A stretch of 64,000 nt of DNA from Edaphobacter sp. Its GTDB lineage: Bacteria; Acidobacteriota; Terriglobia; Terriglobales; Acidobacteriaceae. The DNA lies in assembly GCF_028283685.1 (NCBI RefSeq), contig NZ_JAPWKF010000008.1, positions 124,001 to 188,000 of the forward strand. The letters run 5' to 3'. The notes under the pieces are model-generated. The model was not told the DNA's origin. It worked only from the letters and a program-made list of their open reading frames with translations, and searched no databases. This document shows, piece after piece, positions 8,276-18,109 of the stretch (the stretch's first letter is position 1; each line of letters starts with the position of its first letter). The translations under genes were made by a program, and so were the position numbers.

Positions 8276-11200
8276 CTAGAAGGTAAGCTTACCGCCGAGT
8301 TGGAGGGTACGGCTGGCTCCGTTGGTGGAGGTGATGGTGCCAACGGTCTTGGTATTGGTGATGGTTGAGGCCGGGTTGGCGAAGGTGGGGTGATTGAAGA
8401 CGTTGAAGGCATCGACCTTGATGACGAGATTGACGCCCTCGTGCAGGACGGTGTTCTTGGAGACCTCGGTGTCCCAGTTCTGGTAGCGCGGCCCCCAGAG
8501 CATGTCGTAGGCGGAGTTGCCGTACTGGAAGTCGGTGGCGTAGAAGGCGGCGGGATTGAACCACTGCTTGAGGGTTTTGCTGGAGGGGTAGAGTGCGGCC
8601 CCGGCGACGCGGTTGGCGCGTCCGGAGACGCCGCCTTGAAGGCTGGAGGCCTGGGCTGCGGAGAAGGGCGAACCGGACTGGAAGGTGGTGATGCCGGAGA
8701 TGGACCAGCCGCTGACGAGAGTGTTGGCGATGCCGGTGACCCCGGTGAGCAACAGCTTGTTCTTTCCGAAGGGCAGCTCGTAGGCATAGCTCATCTGCAG
8801 CTGGTGGGGACGGATGCCGCTGATGTTGCCGTAGGAGTCGCTTGTGGTGAGCGAGTTCTGGAAGTTCTCGTTGCCGAGGACGCGGATGTACTGGTACTCG
8901 GCGTTGATGGTGAGGCCGTTGGAGTACTGCTTATGCAGTCCGACCTGAGCGGCGTTGGAGTTGGAGCCGAAGATGGGGGAGTCGTAGAGAGAGATGGTGG
9001 AGAAAGGCTGGATGGGACGGCGTGTCTGGATGTTTCCAGGGGCCGGGGTGACGGCGTTGAGGTCAGGATTGACGTTGCCGCCGCCGTGGTAGTTGTTCTG
9101 CTTGAGGGCGCGCGAGCCGACGTAGCCGATGCGGAGACCGAAGTTCCAGGGGAGCTGGCGCTCGACGGCGAGGTTCCACTGTTCCTGGTACGGGGTAACG
9201 GGCTTGCTTTCGGTGGCTGCGGTGGGGTTGGTGGCGATGGCTCCGGTTCCGGGGAAGGGAGTGGACATGGTGATGGTGGGCGTTGTGCCGGTGGGCTGGG
9301 AGAAGGTCTCGACGGAGTAGAAGGGAAGACCGGTGAAGACCGGGTTGCCGGAGTCGAGGGTGGGGAAGAGGTTGTAGTAGATGCCGAAGGCTCCACGGAC
9401 GACGGTCTTCGGAGTTGGGGAGTAGGCGAAGCCGAAGCGAGGCGCGACGTTGTTCTTATCCTGGCCGAGGTAGCTCCAGATGTTTGCAGGCAGGCCAATA
9501 TTGGTGGAGAGCGCGACGGGGACTGCGGCAGTGACGGAGGGGAGCGTCGCCGAGGGGAACTGGCGGCCGAAGACGACGACCTGCTTGAGCGAGGGGACGA
9601 ACATGGAGTTCAGGCCGTAGGGGTTCTGCTCCTGCCACTGGAGGTCGTAGCGGACGCCGAGGTTGAGGGTGAGGTTGGGCCTGACGCGCCAGTCGTCCTG
9701 GAAGAAGCCGGTGTACTGGGACTGCAGAAAGCGGATGGTGGAGGCGGGAGGATTGGCTCGCTGCGTCTGGGTGGGATAGCCGAGCATGAAGTCGGCATAG
9801 GCGTTGCCGCTGTACTGTCCATTGAAGGAGAAGGATCCGCGCTGCGGCGAGAGGACGGCCTGATTCCAGTGATTGGAACGCAGGAAGGAGAAGCCGGTCT
9901 TGAAGCTGTGGTTGTGCTGCACCTTGGTGAGGACGAAGCTGAGCTGGAAGGTCTGGTCGAGGTCCTTGGAGCCTTGCTCGGCGACGGAGGTGATGTTGGT
10001 GATGGAGATCTGCGGCGCGCCTTCGATGGGCTGCGCTCCAAGGCCGGGGATGATGGACGCGAAGTCTGTGTTGATGTTCTGGGGATTGCGGTAGATGGGG
10101 ACGTGGTTATAGGAGCCGATGAACTGGCCGATGAGTGTGGGCGAGAAGATGTGCGTCCAGCCGACGATGGTGTTCATGTTGCGTTCGCCGATACCGGACA
10201 TGCCGCCGAATTTACTCGTGGTTCCGATTGAGGGATTGGGTCCGAAGAGGCCGGCGATGTAGCTGGCGAAGATGGTGTCTTTGTCTGTGAGCCGATGATC
10301 GAGCCGGAAGCTGTAGCGGTCGACGTTTTCGGCAAGCGGTACATTTTCGATGAGGTTGACGCCGGTTCCGGGGAGATTGGGCAGGGGGTAGAGGGCGTTC
10401 TGCAGCGCGGTCGTGACCGAGTTGAGGCGCGATGCCGGGATCTTGTTTCCGGGGAAGGGGGTCCTGGTGGTGGGATCGATGATGGGAGTGGAGATCTCGG
10501 AGAAGTCGCCGGTGCGCTCGAGCACGGTCGGCATCTGGCTGGAGAGCGTAGAGGCCTGGCGGCGGCGGAAGCCTTCGTAGTTGAAGAAGAAGAAGGAGCG
10601 GTCGCGTCCGTTATAGAGGTGCGGGATCAGGATCGGGCCGGAGACGTTGCCGCCGAACTCGTTGCGGTTGTACTTGGGCAGCGGGCTGGCTCCGGCGAAG
10701 TAGTTCTTGGCGGCGGTGACGCGATTGCGGTTGAACTCGGAGACCATGCCGTGAAACCGGTTGGCTCCTCCACGGGTGACGACGATGACCTGCGTGGGCT
10801 GCGCGAACTCGGCGGGAGCTCCGGTGGTGAGGGTCTTGAACTCGCGGATGCCGTCGAGGGGAGGATATTCGCCGTAGCCGCGCTGAAGGTAGGCGCTGGT
10901 GTTGGTGGCGCCGTCGATGGAGAATCCGGTGGAACCGTAAGCGGTGGCGCCGCCGACGGAGGGTGTGACGCCGTAGACGGGAATGGAGTCCTGCGCGCCG
11001 GCGTTCTGAATGCCGGGTGCGAGGGCCATGAGTCCGGTGATGTTGAGGCGGCCGTTGAGCGGCGTGTTGGTGATGGTCGCGGTGTCGATGACGAGTCCTA
11101 CGGAGGAGTCCTGCGTCTGGATGGGCGGGGCCTCGGCGGTGACGGTAACCTTATCGGTCTGCGAGCCTACGGTGAGGACGGCGTTGATCTCGGCTTTCTG

Positions 11201-11500
11201 ATTGATCTGCAGGGTGACTTCCTGCTGGTAAGTCTTGAAGGAGGCGAGTTCGATGGTGATGCGGTAGCGGCCAGGCTGGAGCAGAGGGAGATTGAACTCA
11301 CCGGAGTCGCTGGTGGTGGAGATGCGGCTCTCGTTGGTTTCGAGGCGAAGGGCCGTGACATGTGCTCCGGAGAGGACGCCGCCGGTGGAGTCGCTGACGA
11401 CTCCGGTAATGGTTGCCGTGATGCCCTGGCCAAAGAGATGGTGAGGGATGAGAAGCATGACGGCGGTAAGGACAAACAGTCGTCCAAGACGGGTCAGCAT
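8276..11500 (-). CDS. TonB-dependent receptor with carboxypeptidase-regulatory domain (Oar-like)
   Basis: A 1074-residue outer-membrane receptor. Signal peptide 1-25, then a carboxypeptidase-regulatory-like beta sandwich (about 27-110: ITGVVSDSTGGVLSGAHV, GEFNLPLLQPGRYRI). A plug domain follows (STGFSIDGATN, VVTRGGANRFHGMVSEF), then a long beta barrel ending in LQLGGKLTF with a C-terminal aromatic. The family imports large or scarce substrates using TonB energy; in Acidobacteria these proteins are numerous and lack a SusD partner. The substrate is unknown, but co-transcription with the secreted protein downstream suggests a glycan. Confidence 0.9.
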   Translation of the reverse strand: MLTRLGRLFVLTAVMLLIPHHLFGQGITATITGVVSDSTGGVLSGAHVTALRLETNESRISTTSDSGEFNLPLLQPGRYRITIELASFKTYQQEVTLQINQKAEINAVLTVGSQTDKVTVTAEAPPIQTQDSSVGLVIDTATITNTPLNGRLNITGLMALAPGIQNAGAQDSIPVYGVTPSVGGATAYGSTGFSIDGATNTSAYLQRGYGEYPPLDGIREFKTLTTGAPAEFAQPTQVIVVTRGGANRFHGMVSEFNRNRVTAAKNYFAGASPLPKYNRNEFGGNVSGPILIPHLYNGRDRSFFFFNYEGFRRRQASTLSSQMPTVLERTGDFSEISTPIIDPTTRTPFPGNKIPASRLNSVTTALQNALYPLPNLPGTGVNLIENVPLAENVDRYSFRLDHRLTDKDTIFASYIAGLFGPNPSIGTTSKFGGMSGIGERNMNTIVGWTHIFSPTLIGQFIGSYNHVPIYRNPQNINTDFASIIPGLGAQPIEGAPQISITNITSVAEQGSKDLDQTFQLSFVLTKVQHNHSFKTGFSFLRSNHWNQAVLSPQRGSFSFNGQYSGNAYADFMLGYPTQTQRANPPASTIRFLQSQYTGFFQDDWRVRPNLTLNLGVRYDLQWQEQNPYGLNSMFVPSLKQVVVFGRQFPSATLPSVTAAVPVALSTNIGLPANIWSYLGQDKNNVAPRFGFAYSPTPKTVVRGAFGIYYNLFPTLDSGNPVFTGLPFYSVETFSQPTGTTPTITMSTPFPGTGAIATNPTAATESKPVTPYQEQWNLAVERQLPWNFGLRIGYVGSRALKQNNYHGGGNVNPDLNAVTPAPGNIQTRRPIQPFSTISLYDSPIFGSNSNAAQVGLHKQYSNGLTINAEYQYIRVLGNENFQNSLTTSDSYGNISGIRPHQLQMSYAYELPFGKNKLLLTGVTGIANTLVSGWSISGITTFQSGSPFSAAQASSLQGGVSGRANRVAGAALYPSSKTLKQWFNPAAFYATDFQYGNSAYDMLWGPRYQNWDTEVSKNTVLHEGVNLVIKVDAFNVFNHPTFANPASTITNTKTVGTITSTNGASRTLQLGGKLTF

Positions 11501-11757
11501 AGGTGGTCCTCCAAGGCAAAGCCTGCTTCAGAAACTTGAAATGGTTTTTGGTTCGTTTTCAGGTGTGTTCAGAAATCAAGCGGTGCAATGGTCCAGACTT
11601 CGAACAAATGGATTTGTCCCCGTGGGTTTGCCACGCTAAGGGACGCCCACAGCCGTTGTCAAGCTCGAAGAAGGTTCTGACGACGAGCGATTCTTGCGGG
11701 ACCGATAACGGGGCCGGTGAGGAGGGAATCGAGAGTCGCTGATAAACTTAAAAGTCT

Positions 11758-14430
11758 ATGAACTACAGGTCCGGAAGCCAGATTCGCGAAGATTTTCTGC
11801 GGTTTTTTGAGGGCAAGGGGCACCGTCGGGTGCACTCGTCCTCGCTTGTTCCTGCGAACGATCCGACGTTGCTTTTTACCAACGCGGGCATGAACCAGTT
11901 CAAGGATGTCTTTCTCGGTCTGGAGAAGCGGGAGTACACGCGGGCGACGACCTCGCAGAAGTGCGTTCGCGCAGGCGGCAAGCACAACGATCTGGAGAAC
12001 GTCGGCTTCACGCGGCGGCACCATACCTTCTTCGAGATGCTGGGTAACTTCAGCTTTGGCGACTACTTCAAGAAGGACGCGATTGCGTATGCGTGGGAGC
12101 TGCTGACCTCAAAAGAGTGGTTCGGCATCGACACGTCGAAGCTGTACGTGACGATCTTCGAGGGCGACGAGTCGGTTCCGCGCGACGCGGAGGCTTATCA
12201 GTTCTGGCTGGATGTAGGCGTGACGGCTGACCGCATCTACGAGATGGGCGCCAAGGACAATTTCTGGGCGATGGGCGAGACCGGCCCGTGCGGCCCCTGC
12301 AGCGAGATCTACTACGACCTCGGGCAGGAGGCGGGTGACGATCCTGCGGTGAACAAGTCGTTTGGTGAAGATGACTCGCGCTATGTCGAGATCTGGAACC
12401 TGGTGTTCATGCAGTTCGACCGCACCGTGACGCCGGGTGGGCCGCTGCTGACGCCGCTGCCGAAGCCCTCGATCGATACGGGCATGGGGCTGGAGCGCAT
12501 TGCCAGCGTGCTGCAGAGTGTGCTGTCGAACTTCGAGACGGACCTGTTTACTCCTTTAATTAAGAAGGCACATGAGCTGACGGCTGCAACGATTGAAGGC
12601 GATGTGCTGCAAAATGCTTCGCTGCGGATCATTGCGGACCATGCGCGTGCCGCGACGTTTTTGATCTCGGACGGCGTGCTGCCTGCGAATGAGGGGCGCG
12701 GCTATGTATTGCGCAAAATCATGCGCCGCGGGATTCGTCATGGCCGGTTGCTTGGGCAGGAGAAGCCCTTCATGCACGAGATGGTGTATGCGGTGCGCGA
12801 TGAGATGGGCGCGGCGTATCCGGAGCTGAAGGAGTCGGCCGATCGTGTGGCGAAGGTGGTACTGGCGGAAGAGCAGCAGTTTGCGCGGACTCTGGAGCTT
12901 GGTCTGCGGCAGATGAATGAAGAGACGCTGCGTTCGGGTGCGGCGGCCTTCAAGCTGTACGAGACGTTTGGCATGCCGCTGGATTTTATGGTGGATGCAG
13001 CGCGTGATGCGGGCATTGCGTTCGACATGGAAGGCTTTGAGCGCGCCAAGGAAGAGGAGCAGGCGCGTGCGCGTGCAAGCTGGAAGGGCGGATCGCAGAA
13101 GTCTGCGGCGCCGGTGTACCGCGAGCTGGCGAAGACGGAGTTCGAGGGTTACTCGTCTCTGAAGGTCGAGGGCGCGAAGGTGCTCGCGCTGGTGAAGGAT
13201 GGCGAGGGCGTGCCAGCTCTGAAGGCTGGTGAGACGGGCGACGTTGTGCTGGATGCGACGAGCTTCTACGCAGACTCGGGCGGACAGGTGGGCGATATCG
13301 GCTGGCTGTACTCGGACGATCACAACACGGTGGTTGCCGATGTGCTGGGTGCGAACAAGCCGGTGCAGGGAGTGTTTGCGCACAGGGTGAAGGCGCGTGA
13401 GACGCTGGCGGTCGGCGATACGGTCGATACGGTTGTGAATGGGGACAATCGCCGCGCGACCGAGCGCAATCACACGGGTACGCATCTGCTGCATGCGGCG
13501 CTGCGCGAGGTGCTGGGCAAGCATGTGAAGCAGGCGGGATCGTTGAACGATGCGACGCGGCTGCGCTTCGACTTCTCGCACTTTAGCGGTGTGGCGGAGG
13601 AGGAGATGCAGCAGGTCGAGGACATTGTGAACCAGCAGGTGTTGAAGAACACCCGGGTAGAGACGCTGGTGGATGTGCCGATCGATGTTGCAGTGAACGA
13701 GCTGGGAGCGATGGCGCTGTTTGGCGAGAAGTACGGCGACCGCGTACGCGTGGTGAAGATCGGCGATTTTTCGACGGAGCTTTGCGGTGGTACGCATACG
13801 GGCGCGACGGGTGAGATCGGCCTGCTGAAGCTGGTGGGCGAGAGCTCGGTGTCGAGCGGCGTGCGTCGCGTGGAGGCGTTGAGCGGTACGGGTGCTCTGA
13901 ACGAGTTCCGGCGCGGCTATGACGTGATCCGCGTGGTTGGATCGCTGGTTGGCGGCGCGGCGGAGTCTCCTGCCGATGCGCTGAAGAGCAGGATCGCGGC
14001 GCAGGAAGAGGAGATGAAGAAGCTGAAGCGCGAGCTGGAGCAGGTGCGCATGAAGGCGGCATCTTCTTCCGTGGCGGATGCAGCTTCGTCTGCGGTCGAG
14101 GTGAAGGGCGTTAAGGTTCTGTCGCAGCGCGTGGACGCTCTGGACAAGAGCCAGATGCGCAACCTTGTCGACGAGCTTCGCGGCAAGCTGGGCTCGGGTG
14201 TGGTGGTGCTGGGCGCGGCGAGCGAGGGCAAGGTCTCGCTGATCGTCGGCGTGACCAAGGACCTGACGGGCAAGGTGCAGGCGGGCAAGATCGTCGGACA
14301 GATTGCCGCGCTTGTGGGCGGCAAGGGCGGTGGACGTCCTGATCTCGCAGAAGCTGGCGGAAGCGATGCCGGTGCGCTGGATGGCGCGCTGGGTAAGGCT
14401 GCCGGTGTCGTCGAAGGCCTGATTGCTTAG
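11758..14430 (+). CDS. alaS: Alanyl-tRNA synthetase
   Basis: An 890-residue cytoplasmic enzyme that charges tRNA-Ala. The N-terminal catalytic core starts with [14 protein letters not shown] and contains [33 protein letters not shown] and motif-3-type [12 protein letters not shown]. The editing domain carries the zinc site His572/His576 (HTGTHLLH) and Cys676/His680 (CGGTHTG). A coiled coil (about 740-770) precedes a C-Ala domain rich in Gly ([15 protein letters not shown]). Length and domain order are normal for the family. A strong intrinsic terminator follows directly. Confidence 0.97.
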   Translation: MNYRSGSQIREDFLRFFEGKGHRRVHSSSLVPANDPTLLFTNAGMNQFKDVFLGLEKREYTRATTSQKCVRAGGKHNDLENVGFTRRHHTFFEMLGNFSFGDYFKKDAIAYAWELLTSKEWFGIDTSKLYVTIFEGDESVPRDAEAYQFWLDVGVTADRIYEMGAKDNFWAMGETGPCGPCSEIYYDLGQEAGDDPAVNKSFGEDDSRYVEIWNLVFMQFDRTVTPGGPLLTPLPKPSIDTGMGLERIASVLQSVLSNFETDLFTPLIKKAHELTAATIEGDVLQNASLRIIADHARAATFLISDGVLPANEGRGYVLRKIMRRGIRHGRLLGQEKPFMHEMVYAVRDEMGAAYPELKESADRVAKVVLAEEQQFARTLELGLRQMNEETLRSGAAAFKLYETFGMPLDFMVDAARDAGIAFDMEGFERAKEEEQARARASWKGGSQKSAAPVYRELAKTEFEGYSSLKVEGAKVLALVKDGEGVPALKAGETGDVVLDATSFYADSGGQVGDIGWLYSDDHNTVVADVLGANKPVQGVFAHRVKARETLAVGDTVDTVVNGDNRRATERNHTGTHLLHAALREVLGKHVKQAGSLNDATRLRFDFSHFSGVAEEEMQQVEDIVNQQVLKNTRVETLVDVPIDVAVNELGAMALFGEKYGDRVRVVKIGDFSTELCGGTHTGATGEIGLLKLVGESSVSSGVRRVEALSGTGALNEFRRGYDVIRVVGSLVGGAAESPADALKSRIAAQEEEMKKLKRELEQVRMKAASSSVADAASSAVEVKGVKVLSQRVDALDKSQMRNLVDELRGKLGSGVVVLGAASEGKVSLIVGVTKDLTGKVQAGKIVGQIAALVGGKGGGRPDLAEAGGSDAGALDGALGKAAGVVEGLIA

Positions 14431-14454
14431 TCGATGCGATGGACACACATGCGA

Positions 14455-14484
14455 GGGCGCGGCTTCGGCTGCGCCCTTTGTTTT
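14455..14484 (+). terminator. Intrinsic terminator after alaS
   Basis: A nine-pair stem (14455-14463 with 14468-14476) with a TTCG tetraloop, followed by TTTGTTTTG. It lies 24 bases after the alaS stop. It also argues against the far-upstream start of the following amidase frame. Confidence 0.88.
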
Positions 14485-14616
14485 GTTCGTAATTTGTGGG
14501 AGATGAGTCGCTGCGATGACTGTGCGAGTTGCAGGTTGGGCCGTTGGGGGTATCGCGGGGTGTACCCGGGTGTCTTTTCACAGTCGTGCGGATGGCAGGC
14601 GAATCTTAAACTGTGG

Positions 14617-16899
14617 ATGATGGCGGTGTGCAACAAAGTGCGGAGTCTTGGGGTGTGGTGCGCTCTCTGTGCCGTTGGGTTGAGCTGTGTGCCAGCGATG
14701 GCGACGACGTCGAAGACGACGAGCGCGGCGTCGCGAAAGCATGCGGCTGCACCACTGACTCCGTGGGAGAAGGCGACGCGTGGGCGGGAGCGGCTGGAGG
14801 CGATGCCGCTGGCAAGCCGCACGAAGGCTGATTATGCGAAGGTGCTCGATGACTATCGCATGATCTATCACAGCGATCCGCAGAGCAAGTATGCGCCGCC
14901 TGCGGTGAATGCGGTGGCTGAGCTGCTGACGTCGCAGGGCCACGAGCTGAACGATACGAAGAGTCTTAAGGATGCGGTTGGGCAGTACGAGTTTCTGCGC
15001 AAGCAGTATCCCGGGAGTTCGCTGCGGGTGAGTGCACTGCTGGCCGAGGGGCAGCTCTACGAAAACGACCTTGGGGATCCGGCGTCAGCGAAGCAGTGCT
15101 ACCAGCAGCTGCTGAAGCAATATCCGAAGAGTGAGCAGACGGAGGAGGCGCGGGCAGGGCTGGAGTCGCTGCAGCGCAGGGCTTCGGGATCTTCGGCGAA
15201 GAGCGCGACGGCAAAGGGAGAGCGGCGCGGAACGAACACGCAGTCGATCACGCGGGCTTCGGCAGCGGAGAATCGTGTTGTTGCTCCAGTGCCTGTACGC
15301 GCTCCGGATACGAAGCCTGCGGATGATGGCGCGGCACGAAAGGGTGTCTCTGCCGCTGAGGATGTGATCAGCGATGCCAGAGAGACTGCTCCATCGAATG
15401 CGCCGCAGCCGTCGAGTGCGCCACAGCCGGGCGTGACGCATGTGGCTGCGACGTCGGGAGCGAAGCATGGCGAGCTGGCGCAGGTGACGGGTATTCGGCA
15501 CTGGTCGACGCCGAACTATACGCGTGTGGCGATCGACCTGGGCGACGACGTGACGTACGAGGCGGCCCGAGTGCCGAACCCGGATCGCATCTACTTCGAT
15601 CTGCATGGGACACGTTTGGCGCAGTCATTGGCAGGCAAGAGTTTTGCCGTTACAGACGATGGTTTTTTGAAGCGGATTCGCGCGGCGCAGTTCTCGAATA
15701 ACATGACGCGCGTCGTGCTGGATGTGAACGATGTGACGGAGTACTCGGCTTTTCTGCTGCCGAATCCTTACCGGTTGATCATTGATATTCACGGTAACGG
15801 ACAGCCTCCGCAGCATGTGGCCAGCGGAAACAGCGTGCCGCCGCCGTCTTCGTCCCAGGGCGAGACGGCCGTGGCTCCGCCACCCACGACGGCGCCCGAC
15901 GAGAAGACGAGCTCGCACAGGCCGGTACCGAACTCCGTTGCAACGAATAATGCGGGAACGACAAGCGAGGTCGCCGAGGTCAGCGATCAGCCGGGACGGG
16001 AGGATGCGACGAGCACGCCGACTTCGCAGCCGATTGCGGCAGTGGTGCCGGGCAGCCGTCCGGCGACGACCGCACCGAGCACGCGCAAGAGCCGCCGCAG
16101 CAAGGAGCCCGTCGACCCCGCGACGCCGGCGCGTGCTGCGGCTCCCACGGCAGACGGACAGACCTCGCTGGTGCGAGCGCTGGGCCTGAAGATCGGGCGT
16201 ATCGTGATCGACGCCGGGCACGGTGGGCATGACTCGGGCACACTGGGCGTCGACGGTATCCAGGAGAAGGATGTGGTGCTGGACGTGGCGCTGCGGCTGG
16301 GCAAGCTGCTGCACGAGCGGCTGGGCGCAGAGATCATCTATACGCGCTCGGACGACACGTTTATTCCGCTGGAGACGAGGACGGCTATCGCGAACAAGTC
16401 GCAGGCGGATCTGTTTCTGTCGATTCATGCGAACTCATCGAGCGATTCGACTGCGCGTGGCGTGGAGACGTACTACCTGAACTTCACCTCGCAAGCGGAT
16501 GCGCTGGAGGTGGCGGCGCGTGAGAATGCGGTCAGCGACCAGTCGATCTATCAGTTGAGCGACCTGGTGAAGAAGATTGCGCTGAAGGACAAGATCGACG
16601 AGTCGCGTGAGTTCGCGTCGGACGTGGAGGCGAACCTCTATGCAGGCCTGGAGCGCGGCAATGCGGGCCTGAAGAACCGCGGCGTGAAGAAGGCTCCGTT
16701 CGTCGTGCTGATCGGCGCGAATATGCCGTCGGTGCTGGCGGAGATCTCGTTTGTCACCAACCCGAAGGACGCCGAGCAGCTGCGCGAACCAGAGTATCGG
16801 CAGCGCGTGGCGGAGAGTCTCTATAAAGGTGTCGCCAAGTATGAGGGCGGATTGAGCGGATCGCGCACGTCCGTGGAGCGGGCGAGTACCAGCCGCTGA
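14617..16899 (+). CDS. N-acetylmuramoyl-L-alanine amidase with TPR and AMIN domains
   Basis: A 760-residue cell-wall hydrolase that cleaves the amide bond between MurNAc and L-Ala. Order: signal peptide (1 to about 29), helical TPR/tol-pal-like region (about 45-190), low-complexity linker, AMIN domain (about 290-385, HWSTPNYTRVAIDLG), a Pro/Thr-rich linker, then Amidase_3 (about 525-745). Zinc and catalytic residues are visible: His535 in DAGHGG, Glu550, His604 in SIHANSS and Glu709 in LAEISF. The ATG at 14617 is chosen because the frame upstream holds the alaS terminator. The N-terminal TPR region suggests a partner in cell division or envelope assembly. Confidence 0.9.
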   Translation: MMAVCNKVRSLGVWCALCAVGLSCVPAMATTSKTTSAASRKHAAAPLTPWEKATRGRERLEAMPLASRTKADYAKVLDDYRMIYHSDPQSKYAPPAVNAVAELLTSQGHELNDTKSLKDAVGQYEFLRKQYPGSSLRVSALLAEGQLYENDLGDPASAKQCYQQLLKQYPKSEQTEEARAGLESLQRRASGSSAKSATAKGERRGTNTQSITRASAAENRVVAPVPVRAPDTKPADDGAARKGVSAAEDVISDARETAPSNAPQPSSAPQPGVTHVAATSGAKHGELAQVTGIRHWSTPNYTRVAIDLGDDVTYEAARVPNPDRIYFDLHGTRLAQSLAGKSFAVTDDGFLKRIRAAQFSNNMTRVVLDVNDVTEYSAFLLPNPYRLIIDIHGNGQPPQHVASGNSVPPPSSSQGETAVAPPPTTAPDEKTSSHRPVPNSVATNNAGTTSEVAEVSDQPGREDATSTPTSQPIAAVVPGSRPATTAPSTRKSRRSKEPVDPATPARAAAPTADGQTSLVRALGLKIGRIVIDAGHGGHDSGTLGVDGIQEKDVVLDVALRLGKLLHERLGAEIIYTRSDDTFIPLETRTAIANKSQADLFLSIHANSSSDSTARGVETYYLNFTSQADALEVAARENAVSDQSIYQLSDLVKKIALKDKIDESREFASDVEANLYAGLERGNAGLKNRGVKKAPFVVLIGANMPSVLAEISFVTNPKDAEQLREPEYRQRVAESLYKGVAKYEGGLSGSRTSVERASTSR

Positions 16900-16909
16900 G
16901 CGGATAGCT

Positions 16910-17305
16910 TCACGAGCGGAGAGTACTGCTAAGGCTGACAAACTCTCCGATAGCAAGAGCAACGGCATAAGTCATAAAGAGAAGTGCGGCGTATCGGCCT
17001 GCTGAGGCAGGCTGCATTCGCGGCAGGAATATTCTCGGGTTCGTGAGCGCAATGACTTCGCCGAACATGCCGGGAAGGGCGATCAGGAGCATCGCGGTTG
17101 CCCAGGATGCGCTGGGGATGTTCATGAAGCGGAAGAGGATGATGCAGAGCATCGAGGATAGCGCGGCGGTGAGTAAAACCGCCGTTCTATAGACTGTCGG
17201 CCTGCCTTCAAGGATCGTTCGACCGCGCAGAGAAAAGTAGATGGTGCCGATGATCCAGAAGGCGACTCCAACGGCAAGCAGAAGGACGAGGTCGGGTCTT
17301 TTCAT
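16910..17305 (-). CDS. DUF5367-like membrane protein
   Basis: A 131-residue protein with four predicted membrane helices (about 5-26, 40-60, 66-87 and 105-127) and short loops. The opening MKRPDLVLLLAVGVAFWIIGTI, given here only in part by its first residues MKRPDLVLLL, fits DUF5367 proteins of unknown function. It is divergent from the TetR gene, with both promoters between them. Two perfect operator-like palindromes lie in that gap, so this protein is the likely regulated target. A transport or stress role is an inference from the TetR pairing only. Confidence 0.75.
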   Translation of the reverse strand: MKRPDLVLLLAVGVAFWIIGTIYFSLRGRTILEGRPTVYRTAVLLTAALSSMLCIILFRFMNIPSASWATAMLLIALPGMFGEVIALTNPRIFLPRMQPASAGRYAALLFMTYAVALAIGEFVSLSSTLRS

Positions 17306-17326
17306 GTCGATGCTCCGGCGTTAGTA

Positions 17327-17342
17327 TGTACCGAGTGGTACA
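17327..17342. promoter_or_regulatory. Operator palindrome 1 of the TetR/DUF5367 intergenic region
   Basis: Perfect dyad TGTACC-N4-GGTACA. Its centre is 22 bp, about two helical turns, from an identical dyad. It lies between divergent starts at 17305 and 17371. Confidence 0.75.
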
Positions 17343-17348
17343 GGTATA

Positions 17349-17364
17349 TGTACCATGCGGTACA
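17349..17364. promoter_or_regulatory. Operator palindrome 2 of the TetR/DUF5367 intergenic region
   Basis: Second perfect copy of TGTACC-N4-GGTACA with a different four-base centre (ATGC instead of GAGT). It ends seven bases before the TetR start codon, where bound repressor would also block the regulator's own transcription. Confidence 0.75.
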
Positions 17365-17370
17365 TCACTT

Positions 17371-17943
17371 ATGCAACGACGGGAAAATGAGCTGCAACGG
17401 GAGCTTCTGGAAGGATGCCTCGGTGCATTTGTTGAAGCTGGCAGCCTTGAGATCAGCCTTGATCGGCTGGCGGAGAGAGTCGGCACGAGCAAGCGAATGC
17501 TGATCCACCACTTCGGCTCGCGGGAGAATCTGGAAGAGCGTGCGACGGCGCTTCTGGAAGACCGCCTGCGGGCGAGGTTCGCGCCGGGGACGCTGCCTGC
17601 GCGTGCGACGGTAGAGACAGTATTGCTGCACCTGTGGGACTCCTCGACGGCACCGCCGTCTCGCGGAGTTTTGCTGCTGGTGATGAACCTGACGCAGAGG
17701 GCGTGGGGAGGGTCGAAGCGTGCGCGCGTGTTCTACCTGGAGCAGCAGCGGCTATGGGAGGATCTGCTGCTGCAGTATCTACCGGATCGCGAGGTGGTTC
17801 GTGATCTTTTGCAAGCGTTTCAGGGAGCGTTGCTGGCCTTTCTCATCACGGGCGATGACCAGGGAGGACGGAAGATGTTGCGTCGTTTTTGTTCGCGAGT
17901 CTCAGCAAAGGCGAAGCAACGTCGCGGTGCAGCATTGAGATAG
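17371..17943 (+). CDS. TetR-family transcriptional regulator
   Basis: A 190-residue protein with an N-terminal helix-turn-helix (about residues 26-50: SLDRLAERVGTSKRMLIHHF) typical of TetR, then an all-helical ligand/dimer domain. The ATG at 17371 is preferred over the in-frame start at 17326, because that one would lie inside the operator pair. The gene is divergent from a DUF5367 membrane protein and almost certainly autoregulates. The ligand is unknown. The C-terminus is basic. Confidence 0.88.
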   Translation: MQRRENELQRELLEGCLGAFVEAGSLEISLDRLAERVGTSKRMLIHHFGSRENLEERATALLEDRLRARFAPGTLPARATVETVLLHLWDSSTAPPSRGVLLLVMNLTQRAWGGSKRARVFYLEQQRLWEDLLLQYLPDREVVRDLLQAFQGALLAFLITGDDQGGRKMLRRFCSRVSAKAKQRRGAALR

Positions 17944-18109
17944 AAGCTTTGCGATTCCCCTGTTCTTCAAGATATTTACGAGATGTGGTCTAGTGCCGTG
18001 GAGCTTTTTGTGCGTTGCCGGTGTCTATCCAGAGATGGTGCGCAGAGAGAGTGCACGTTCGCATTGTGCTTTGGGGCTGGTGTAATCTGCCCTAGCAGGT
18101 CGGTATTTT

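Noticed and set aside
8390..10231. A 613-codon open frame opposite the first TonB receptor
   Set aside because: Gly, Glu and Val-rich complement of receptor codons with no known domain.
12556..14448. A 630-codon open frame opposite alaS
   Set aside because: It consists of Arg, His and Leu-rich sequence that mirrors alaS codons.
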